Part shown: positions 1-9,200 of the stretch, piece after piece
Layout of the letters: each line of letters begins with the position of its first letter
Position numbering within the stretch: position 1 is the first letter of the stretch
DNA from: Blastocladiella britannica
Lineage: Eukaryota; Blastocladiomycota; Blastocladiomycetes; Blastocladiales; Blastocladiaceae
Reading direction: 5' to 3'
Length of the DNA: 33,863 nt
NCBI GenBank assembly: GCA_025349905.2
Contig: MU624660.1
Location: 1 to 33,863 of the forward strand
Made by a program: the position numbers and the translations under genes
The notes under the pieces: model-generated
Seen by the model: only the letters and a program-made list of their open reading frames with translations
Told to the model about the DNA's origin: nothing
Database searches by the model: none

Positions 1-2
1 CA

Positions 3-410
3 ACACTTTCCGATCCATCGCTGCTGCGCAAGGCCGTCCACCACGCGCTGACCGGCGGCCACTACTCTGTCCTGCTCATGTGCATTCGCGAGGGCGCGCG
101 CCTTGGACACGCTTTCCCCGAGCCTGGCGTCGACACCTCTGCTGGTCCCGCGATAGCCGTGCACGACGTCCGCGTGTTGCAGCTGTGGTGGCACCTGTCC
201 ATGGTCAACGGGGCGACGCTTACCGTCAACGCGGGCGATATTGCGAAGGGCGTCGCTGCCAACGCCGTGGAGACGATCGAGTGGGCCTGGTGTCGTTTTC
301 CAAGCGACATTTTGGGTCTCAAGACGGCCTTTGTGTCGTCCAGCCCGGCTCCGGGCTTGTTTCACTCGCAAGCGATGCTGGCGCTGTGGCTTTTTAAATG
401 GGATTTCTGA
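3..410 (+). CDS. 3' end of a gene with ankyrin-like W-rich repeats (5'-partial)
   Basis: An open frame enters from the left edge and stops at 408-410, giving about 135 C-terminal residues. Short helical pairs are visible, ending in Trp-rich stretches such as VLQLWW and ETIEWAW, each preceded by small-residue/Ala segments. This resembles the degenerate ankyrin-like repeats (pattern xVLxWW) that I associate with expanded families in Blastocladiomycota, but that assignment is inference from pattern only. There is no catalytic motif and no signal or membrane segment. The stop lies 21 bp from the stop of the convergent SET9-like gene, so the two 3' UTRs must overlap. The start and the upstream part are outside the window. 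Confidence 0.55.
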   Translation, partial: TLSDPSLLRKAVHHALTGGHYSVLLMCIREGARLGHAFPEPGVDTSAGPAIAVHDVRVLQLWWHLSMVNGATLTVNAGDIAKGVAANAVETIEWAWCRFPSDILGLKTAFVSSSPAPGLFHSQAMLALWLFKWDF

Positions 411-431
411 AAAAAGATTCGTTCATTTTGT

Positions 432-586
432 TCATTTTGCATTGTCTCCCCCGATCGATTCGCCAAGTCGACGACGCTTGGCCGGAGGCATGGCATAGGG
501 CGGCGGCGGCGGCGGCGGCCGGGTTCGTACCGACGGCGGGTATGTCGAGTATGATGACTGGTGCTGCTGGTGCTGTTGCTGTAGTG

Positions 587-653
<67 letters not shown>

Positions 654-3600
654 AGCTTGGTACTGCTGTTGCCGGTACTTTTGCTGATACTGTTGCGAAT
701 ACAGCGGCGGGTACGGCTGCTGCTGCTGCTGCTGGGCGTGTGGATGGGGCTTGGGCACACGCGCCGAGTACGCATACGGGGATGTCGGGCGCGAACCCTG
801 GTCGCGGTACTGGATCGGCCCACCGCCGCCAGTGTTGCCACCGCCCGAGATTGGCGGCGCCGGTGGTGGTGGCGGCTGCTGCTGCTGCTGCTGCTGCTGG
901 GCATGACGATGGCGATGCGATCGCGCGGCAGCTGCTACGGGTGGCGGCAACGGCGCCGACGCGCGGCCTGGGTCTGCACCTGCCCTGTGTTGAGTGTATC
1001 CAAGTGGCCAATACCCCGTACCGGCAGACGGACCTCCGGGCGGTGGTGGTGGTGCCACTGCTGCTGGTGGCGCAGACACGCCTCCATCGGCACCATTTGC
1101 ATCATACCCGGCCTCGTCCCAAATACTGCCCCGGTCCGTCGGTGGCTGTGCATAAGGTCCCGAATTGCTGGCAGCGGCGGCAAACCGATCGATCGGAGGC
1201 CGGACTGGAGTGTACCGAGGCGCGCTCATAGGTCCCGGGGCTGCGGCCGCGGCAGCAGCGGCATGCGGGGGAGGAGGCGGCGGAGGCGGCGGTGGCGGAG
1301 TCGCCGGGAAGAAAGCGAGCTCGTGGCCGGCCATAAAGAAGGAAAACGCCTCCACCTCGTCCTGCTCGGTCGGGAAATCGTCATTGATGCGCCACGTGGC
1401 CATTACGCCCCAGAGCCGCGTCCGATCCATCCCGGCCGCGACCGACCGCCATGATCGGCACCGGGGACGCGTGTCTTGGCGAGCCTGCTGCTGCAATGAT
1501 TGGGGAGCCTCGGCGGTGGATAGCGGCAGGTAGGTGAGCGGTGGGTCGGTAGATCGAGCGGCAGGAGCGGCGGCTATTTTCGCCGTCGACGGATGCAGCT
1601 GAGCCAAGGATGCCGCCGCTGCCGGTGAATGCGGATGCGGCGGGGAAGCAGCAGTTGTCGACGGGACATAAGGCGAGTCTCGCTGGCGATGTTGATTTTG
1701 GGGCTGGTCAGGGTGAACAGTACCGCTTTCCGAGGAATCGACAAGTGCGTGCTGACCAAGTGCGTGCGCTTCCGACGCGCCGGCGTGCATTCGAGGCGGG
1801 GACGGGACATGCGCGTCAGTGCTGGAGATGGACATGGCGTCAGGGTCCATGGAAGTCTCGCGGACTGCAGCAGGTGCCGGCGGTGGTGAGAGGGTCGGGG
1901 GTAACATCGCGTCCAGGTCGCGATCCAAGGTTGGCAGTCCATCCAGTTCGGCCGCGACAGGCACCGAGCCGCGGTGGCCGAGGCGCGACCCTGGTCGCTG
2001 CTGCTGCGGCAGCGAAACCGGCACCGGTGCACCACGCTTGCGAAGCACCACCGGTGACGGGCCCCGCGAATGAGCCGCCGCCGCGTCTGCGGGTGCCAGC
2101 ATTTGCGGCTTGCCCAGCGACGAATTGCGGCGAAGGAGCGGGCGGTCGTCCGCGTCGCCATCGGCCGCCGTCAACGGGCCGCCGACCTGCAACAGTCCGC
2201 TGCCCGTGGGCGTGCCCGTCGTGGTACTAGACAGGGAGCTTGGCTGCGAAGCGGGCGACGAGGTGGTACGGCCGCTGCCCAATCCGAGTCGTCGTGCGTC
2301 CTTGGGATTGCGGCCGCGGTGCATGGTCAACGTCACAATCACCGACCGAAGATCAATGTTGGCCACGGGGCTGTAGGCGAGCGAGCAGTCTGGCGGGAGG
2401 CTGGATAGCAGCTTGTACTCGGTGTGCCATTTGCCCCACACCGCTGGATGATTTTGGGTGTGAGCACTTTAAAGTTTTTTTGGAAGGGACGCACAAGGAA
2501 AAGAAATGATCAAAAGATCAAGGTACCTCGAGGTGGCGGGTTCAATAGCCGCTCCAGGGCCCCGAGCTGCACCGTTTTAAGGGCCACCTCGGTCTCATCT
2601 CCCGCTCGCATGAGCACTGGGAGCTTGGAGATGGAGTTCAGGGACATGGTATCGTCCTCGTCCTCTTGCTGGGATGACGGGTGCACCAGAGAGCGGGTGC
2701 CGCGCAAAATATCCGTCACCAGCAGCATATCGGTCCGGTGGACGCACGAGTAGGACCGGCCGGACGTGTTGAGGAACAGGACGTGGAACGACCCGTCCGT
2801 CGACTTTTCAAAGTCCTGCTCCTCCCAGTCGCTCACGGGCAGCGTCACGGCCGGAAACCACGTGTGCTTGTCCAGAGCAAGGACCAAGTTGCGTTGATTG
2901 ACTATTGTTTTGGAGTCAGATCACTGATCGATCAAAATGAAAAATGAGTGAACGTACAATTCTTGACGCGAAGGGGGTCCGCATCATGAAACTGCCACTG
3001 CACGCCGCCCATGGACCGCGGAATCTTGCGCAGCTCGTTCAGTTTCATGTGCGCCTCGCGGACCAGGGCCAGCTGCGACGGCTCGCGCTTGTCGTGGTTG
3101 TCCACTGCAGTGCCACGGCGACTCCGGGACGCAGATCCCGACACCAAGGCCGCTGCGGCCGCCGCCGACACGTCGGGGGACGAGTCGTTGCCGTTGTGGG
3201 TGGGCGACCCGTTGGACGCGACGGGCGACAGCGACGACAATACCACGGGGTCGGCGTCGGCGTGGCTGCGGACGGGCGACGTGGACCGGCCCAGCGACGA
3301 CACTGCGTGACTCGACGACTGGCAGCCGCCGCCGTCGGCTCGTGAGTGCGTGCGCACTAGCAGCCGCTTTTCCACCTCCGCCAAATGGTAGTCGTCGGCC
3401 AACCCGTTGGAATCGTGAAGTGGTCCCGCTGCTGCTGCTGCGGTGGCGGCGCGGCTGCTGCCGAGGGCAAAGCCAAGGGCAGAGCCCCCACCGCCGCCGC
3501 GCGTAGGCGACGCATACCACTTGCGTCGAAGGAGCCGTGCTGCCGCGACCACTGCGCCGGCGAGTACCAGTGGTCCCACCCCTGGTCCGCCACCACCAGT

Positions 3601-6259
3601 CCCAATAGTCCCGCCACGCTGAGAGTGGTGAGCCTCGGTGAAAGTGGCGTGCACGAGAGACGAGAGCGAGAGCGACGACAGCGCCGCCGCGTCCAGCGCT
3701 TGTTGGTATTGCGACCCGGCTGCGGCCGAGAGTGACCCGGGAGCGCGCTGCGGCCACGGCATCCCGTAAATCAGAATGTGGCGCAGACACTTGTGACAGT
3801 TAATGTGCCCGTGCCCAGAGACGCGAAACGCATGGGTCCGGCAGAGGCATAGTGCGCAGGGGACGGTCAGGGACTCTGACCAACCGTGGGCCGGGGACAG
3901 GCTGTTGAGAGCGAGGTCGCAAAAGTCGTGCAAGGAAAAGAGCGACGGCGCGTGGTTGCGCTCGGCATCGCCCTTGGCTTCGGCGAGAAACAGCGGGTCA
4001 AACGACGACACGGACGAGGAGCCCCATCCATGGCCACCACCGCCACCATTGCTACTACTGCCTCCGGCCAAGCCTACACTGGCGGCGCCACCACCAAGAC
4101 TGGCGGTCGAGGCAGGGCGGCGCTTCAGAGCCGAGCCGTAGTATGGGCGCATACTTCCTTGGTGGTACGGTAACTCGGCCTCGGGGATAAAGTCCGAGCT
4201 GCGCGACCGCGTGACCATGTATGGTTCGGGTGCAGCGCCGTCGCCTCCAGCGGCCCCGTCTGGGCCAATCGCGGTGTATAAAGGGGTACCCGCTCGCAGC
4301 TCCGACCGCGGGCTCAGCAGTTGTGTGACGGGAGCAAATGCGCCGCGGCCCGCCCGCTCGCACGATTCGCACATGCACTCGGAGTTGCCGTTCGAAAAGT
4401 AGTCGCCACCATACGACACCACGAGCTCGGTGCCGACCGTGACGGCGCGGATGATGCGGAAATGCACTTCCCCCGATCCCCGCACCACAAACGCCAAGTT
4501 GGGCCGGCAGTCGTGGTTGATGAATCGGCCCGGGCCCAGAAACAAGTTGTGCTCGTTGGACCGGCGCGAGAACAGGATCGAAAAGTCGCGGCCCGTTTGG
4601 GCCAGCAGCGTTTCCTCGGACGAGGACATGGCTGCCAAGTGGCCCCCGCACAAAAACAACTCGTCACCGACCGCCCAGTCGCGGGTGGCAATGATGGCCG
4701 CCTGCGAGACGCCGCGGCCGGGCCACATCTCGGGGCTCAGGGCCGCATACCGGCGGGTCTCCACCACGTCGAATCCGGCCAGTGGGCCGTGCATGGCCAC
4801 GTACCGCTGGAGATGGCGGCAGAAATGGCGGATATGGAGCAGAGGCATGTCCTGGGCGAGCCATGTCTGCAGCCACGGGATGGCACTATTTTCAGTTTGG
4901 GTGGCCAGTGAGAAACCAATCAATCATTTCCCACACAAATCAATTACGGGAAAGAAAAAAAGGAAAAAAAAAAACGAACCAGATAATGTTGTGCGTGGCA
5001 ACCGACAGAGATATCTCCTCGGCCGTGTACTGGCGCAGAATGTCGGCGACCGCGTCCTGGGGCACGGGGTACGCGTGCGGGGCCTCGACCAGGTTCATAG
5101 GGACCCGAAACAGGGCCGAGAACTCGGCTCCCACACCGGAAACGGCCGAGGACACGGATGCCGGGGACGAAGGGAACGGCAGTGTCGTTGAGTTCCGAAT
5201 AGGGCCGGGCGAGCGGTCACGACCTCCCTTGCCGACCAGGCGTGGCTCCAGGTCCGACACGGGGCCAAGGTCCACTTTGCGGGTACGGAACCCGAGCCAC
5301 ATGGAATCGAGCAGCACGTGCGTACACACGTCGTCGTACGCGGCCATGGCCTGGAACGACGGCGGCGGGATCACGGGCCCACTCAAGGCCGAGGACGACG
5401 ATGACGACGATGACGCACCGGCGGCGAGGGCCGCGGCCAGGTCGTCCAGGGCAGCCTGCACCTGGTTTTCGTGCGCAATCAGGTGCACCGACCACGGGCG
5501 CGATATCACCAGGCGCGCGGTGGCGCGGCGGGACGAGTCTGGAGATAATGCCACCGCCACCGGGATTTGAGTGGCTGTGATATTGGCGGCGGACCGGGGT
5601 GCATGCACGCTTCCGGGCGACGACTCTGCGCTAGAATCCGAGGGCGGAGGCGTTTCCCTTGCACGGTCTGCCGAGTCTGGGGCAGTGGAGGTAGTTTTGG
5701 CCGCAGATGCATGGGGCGAGAGCGGAGCGATGGCTGAAGATCCGCCCAGCTTGGCACCTCTGGCGGCGGTGGGCGACATGGGCGACATAAGCGGCGGAAA
5801 CGTTGGGGATGTAGGTGACTGCGCGGGCAAGAACACGGACCCGTCAACGACCATTGGAGACGAAAGAGGGTGGTGTCCGGTGGTTGACGGTGGTGATGCG
5901 ACGGCAGTGCTTAAAGCGGTTGTGACAGAGATGTCGTTCGGTGGAGGAGGTGGTGGCGACCGGACCAGGGGAGCCATGGCCGATGAGGGCGAAATCGCAA
6001 TAAGGGCAGGATCGCGCTGCCTCGGTCCGTTCTTGGTGTTGGTGTTGGTGTTTGGCGTCGTGGAGATTGAAGCCGTGCCGTTAGATGAGGAAGAGGAGTT
6101 GGTCAAGTGCAGAGACGAAATTGACAGCGACGACAGCGAAGACGGTTCAAGGGTGGAAGCGGCCGTGGACGGGGCAGCCGGAGTCCGACTCAAGGCGGCA
6201 GTGGGCGGTGAAGTCGGTGGTGGTGGGGACCGCCGCGGCGACAGGAGCGGCCTGGACAT
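432..6259 (-). CDS. SET9: Set9/Suv4-20-type histone H4-K20 methyltransferase with PWWP-like segment and polyQ tail
   Basis: There are four exons: 6259-4980, 4885-2958, 2901-2527 and 2443-432. The introns are 94, 57 and 83 bp with GT-AG ends; joined they encode about 1864 aa. After about 270 disordered residues comes the Suv4-20 N-terminal helical part (around 304-330, with D-D-x3-H-x-L-L-D). The SET domain follows at about 465-605, with FINHDC (548-553), ELVVSYGGDYF (580-590) and a post-SET CMCESC (597-602). These mark the KMT5B/Set9 family, which methylates histone H4 Lys20 in the nucleus. Exon 3 (from residue 1070) reads like a PWWP/Tudor-type barrel: VLALD, then WFPAV, then FHVLFLNTSGRSYS. 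The last 600 residues are low-complexity, with S/P/A-rich, poly-P and poly-Q runs. Most fungal Set9 proteins are far shorter. Exons 3 and 4 have no ATG at their starts, so they are best read as part of this gene. Confidence 0.85.
588..652. repeat. Imperfect CAA/CAG (polyQ) repeat in SET9-like exon 4
   Basis: A hexanucleotide-type array TTGCTG repeats about ten times on the plus strand. Read on the minus strand it alternates CAA and CAG and encodes more than 20 consecutive Gln near the C terminus of the Set9-like protein. Shorter pure CTG runs lie nearby at about 715-735 and 869-900 and also encode Gln. Mixed CAA/CAG usage usually stabilises such tracts. Length variation between strains is likely but cannot be seen here. 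Confidence 0.9.
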
Positions 6260-6624
6260 GAGGGGCTTGGACGGACGGACTTGTGCGGCGCGGGCGGGGT
6301 CAAGTCAAACGGTCGGAGCCAGAATAAATTGAGCACAAAAATGCAACTGAAAGGAGCAGAAACGGAGCGGAAGCGCTGGATTTAGTTGATTGCATCTCAC
6401 ACATGCGGCCAAAGATCTCTCGGTAAAAATAGATCCAAATCGCGATCATGGGCGGCCATTTTCTTATTTTTGTTCTTTGTTTTCGTCGTCCTCGTACTGG
6501 CTTGGTTGGTTGGTCGTGTACCATGCTCGCCTTCTTTGAAGAAGAGAGGCAAAAAGTTTATTAAAAAATGCCCTCCGATGACAGACCAGAGTGCATTTGT
6601 CCAGATTCGGGGTTCGACTACGAC
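6260..6624. other. Intergenic: SET9-like promoter and EMC10 3' region
   Basis: This is 365 bp between two minus-strand genes. No open frame in it looks coding. On the minus strand AATAAA occurs at 6562-6557, about 63 bases past the EMC10 stop, and is the likely poly(A) signal. The rest must contain the promoter and 5' UTR of the Set9-like gene. Confidence 0.6.
6557..6562 (-). promoter_or_regulatory. Candidate poly(A) signal of EMC10
   Basis: A perfect AATAAA hexamer on the minus strand, 63 bases downstream of the EMC10 stop codon and just before T-rich sequence. Position and strand fit. Fungi often use degenerate signals, so it may not be the only site. Confidence 0.45.
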
Positions 6625-7865
6625 TCATTTCTTGGCGGCAGCACCGCCTTCCTTTTCCTTGTCACCGCCGCCGCCGCCGCCCGTCAACAGCATCAGACCC
6701 ACCGGCAGCAAGTACATCCAGTACTTGGCCAGGAACGACTTTTTGTCGTCGGCGCGCTGGTCCGCGTCAAGGTCGCCCTCTTCGACCTCCTCTTCCTCGG
6801 CAACGCTACTCTTATCCTCGCCGACTGGGATGTCAGCATTAGGAGCTGCTGCTTCTGTTGCTGCTGCTGCCGACCCAGCAGGGGTGGTTATCTTGGATGC
6901 AGCCGTCAGTTTCGGCGCCTGCTTCTTGGCCTTGGCTGCCTTCTTTTTGGCCTTTTCCTCCTCGACTGGTTTCAGGGGGCTTATAATACATTTTATCAGC
7001 ACTTGAAAAAAAAAAAAATTTCGAAGAAAAAAAATGGAAAAGTGCGTACCGAGGCAGCTCAATCGGGGTGGTCACCGTGACTGAGCGAGTCTCGGGTGCG
7101 ATCGTGACCTGTGTCATTTGGTTGATTGGTTGGTTGGTGAGGAACTACACGAGAAAGAAACCCCGTACCTTCTTGGGCTCAGCAGCAGTGCCACTGCCAC
7201 CGCACGCGTCACCACGCGAGTTCGAAAGCCAATCAAACGAGTAGAGGGTACCTTTTTGTTGTGATAGTTGTCAGCAGCACTCCAAAGCTTCTCATGAGTG
7301 AAAAAAAAATAGAAGACATACCCAACTCGTCCAGATGCACGCGCACGCTGTCAATGTCCGAGACCAAGCACGCAGGATACGCACGCACGAGATCCACGCC
7401 GGCAGCCGCGTCCACGAGCCGCACAAGGTACATCTGATCGTTCGAGGAAGCCAATGACACGGACTCGGCCGTGGCCACAGCAGTGGCGGTGGGAGCAACG
7501 GCAACCGATCCTTCCCAGACGCGCGGTGCCATGGGCGATCCGGGCAGACCAAGAGGCGCGTACGCGGCCACTACCAGGTCGGCCTTGCGACGCCACACGG
7601 CCGAAGCGTAGTTGGGCTGGGTGGCGGGGGCACCGGCTGCGGGTGCCAGCGAGCTCAGTGGGACCACGGCGTGTTGTAGGGTCAGCGCATGACTGACGAC
7701 GGGCTGTTTAATATTTGATATCAGTATTGGATGATAAAGGCGGTCGTGCAAGAGCGCGCGTGGACGTACTTCACGGGCAGAAGACACAGTAGTAGCGGCT
7801 GCACCGACGATGGCCGGTGACGCAAAGGCGGCAAGCGCCGCGGCAAAGACGTATGAAGGTGGCAT
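6625..7865 (-). CDS. EMC10: ER membrane protein complex subunit 10
   Basis: There are five exons: 7865-7770, 7703-7322, 7251-7169, 7108-7050 and 6979-6625. The introns are 60-70 bp and the product is 324 aa. A hydrophobic signal peptide (about residues 1-24, Ala-rich) leads into a beta-rich lumenal domain with the conserved YLVRLVDAA and an RAYPACLVSD block. The C-terminal diagnostic segment is KSFLAKYWMYLLPVGLMLL, the single transmembrane helix typical of EMC10, followed by a Gly/Lys cytosolic tail. EMC10 is a subunit of the ER insertase complex that inserts tail-anchored and multi-pass proteins. Family resemblance also fixes the third exon: it restores a Cys-containing GDACGG segment equivalent to the conserved C in animal EMC10. 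An acidic/Lys-rich charged linker precedes the helix. Start choice: first ATG, directly upstream of the signal peptide. Confidence 0.88.
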
Positions 7866-9200
7866 AATAAACTTTCGAAGGAAAAGAATCGGCTTCGATC
7901 CTGCTCACTTCGCTCACAGAAATTAATTCACAGCCGCCCTGAAATTAGATCCACGATACTTGAGCGAATCCTTTGAAGAAATTGCCAGAACCGATCCAGT
8001 TCCCGTGCCTCTTGATGTTGAATCCAATATAACGTTACCCATCCGTGGTGTATTAATATCCTACCAACCATCCATCAACCCTACTTGGTCAAATGCTTGA
8101 GCCAGTCTTTTACATTCCAATATAAACTCTGTTCCGATTGACAACGCAGAAAATCGTTTTGGGATCAAGTATATTTGGTTCCAACTCCGGCAATCTTGTC
8201 AATTCCAGCGCTCGCGCGTTTGGTGTCTGGCATTTGTTGATTGGCAACTTCATCCTCCTTACATAGTCAAATCCAGGATTCGACACGCTTGGATCCCACG
8301 AATACCACTTGAGCCGCGGCCGTTTACGAGGTTGATTAGTTGGATCCGAGCTTGCTTGTTTCGAACCATGAGGATCTTGGACCGCGAACAGTGCGACGAG
8401 ATGGCTGGATTGAGTCCCTCCCTCCCCCATGATATTGATTTTCTCGTTGACGCCCACTGCATGCGCTCCTTCCTGGCACTCGCACCGTTGGCACTAAATG
8501 TGGGAAGGGGCAGGTTTGATTGGGTCGTCCCGGTCATGATCGGAGGAATATCGGGGAAGCAAAACTTAAAAGGAACAAAACTGTATCAGACTTCTTTCAC
8601 TTCACTACTATGGATGCGCCGCCAGCATTACGGAGGTCTTTGCAAGAAGGCTTCGTTGAATGCGTGGTATTGGTGCTCGTCAACGATCCAGCTGGTATCG
8701 CTTGTTGTGTGAAGTGCGCCACTCGATTGTCAAGTCGGCCCGCACGCAATATGGGGAAAATGCGCTCGTCCATGCCGGTATCTGGTTTTACTGGCATGGT
8801 TGGTCGATACATGGTGACTGACCAGCGTGGTCGCTTGACTCTATGAGGATGGCTGTAGCGACAGCAGGAAGGAGGCTCTGCAGACAGCAGGCAAGATGGA
8901 GGGGAGCGGTGGAACTGATTGGTTAACAACAGGAATGACACGCAACACTGATCCAAAGACTGATCAGTGCGCGTGTGTAATATATTCTTATTTCCAAACT
9001 ACAATGGCATTGATCGCATTGCCACCACTTGGCACCCAGAGATGCACCCATGCTTATGACAACGGACAACAGCAGCGGCTCCCACTCCTCGTCTCCCAAA
9101 AAAAAAAAAAACACGACTATATTTTGAAGCAGCATCCGAAAAGAAAAAACCACAGTACCGGATGCACGAAAAGAAAAAAAAAAGGCAAACACAAAGAAAA
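7866..9200. other. Long AT-richer intergenic stretch
   Basis: This 1.3 kb gap lies between the EMC10 start and the carnitine acetyltransferase stop. It is visibly less GC-rich than the flanking genes and contains several A/T homopolymers near 9100-9180. It must hold the EMC10 promoter. I found no tRNA (no intact B box with a foldable cloverleaf), no inverted-terminal-repeat element and no convincing multi-exon gene. Two modest minus-strand open frames (8110-8457 and around 8597-8956) may be remnants and are listed or discussed separately. Confidence 0.5.
8110..8457 (-). pseudogene. Possible degenerate coding remnant, unknown
   Basis: A 115-codon open frame whose middle and C-terminal part has a natural amino-acid mix (for example KRPRLKWYSWDPSVSNPGF and ILDPKTIFCVVNR), unlike the Arg/Ala-rich shadows elsewhere. 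The track starts at a non-ATG codon. A neighbouring frame (8537-8259) has an ATG and could have been the same reading before a frameshift. No family is recognised. It may be chance, a small species-specific gene or a decayed one; the lower GC would fit decay or foreign origin. Confidence 0.2.

Noticed and set aside
362..1454. Several long open frames of poly-Leu, poly-Ser/Asn, poly-Ala or Thr/Ala repeats
   Set aside because: These are other-frame readings of the CAA/CAG and GGC repeats. Only the minus frame ending at 432 joins to the Set9-like exons with proper splice sites.
7262..7300. A 39-nt alternative EMC10 exon reading KLWSAADNYHNKK
   Set aside because: It reads well by itself, but its phase does not match the upstream GTATGT donor. 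The exon starting at 7251 is in phase and matches the family.
8332..8846. Plus-strand open frames of 108-126 codons in the long intergenic stretch
   Set aside because: No domain, no splice continuation on either side and composition like random translation.
9100..9185. A-rich runs as a retroelement tail
   Set aside because: There is no target-site duplication or reverse-transcriptase remnant nearby. Similar A/T runs occur inside most introns of the window.
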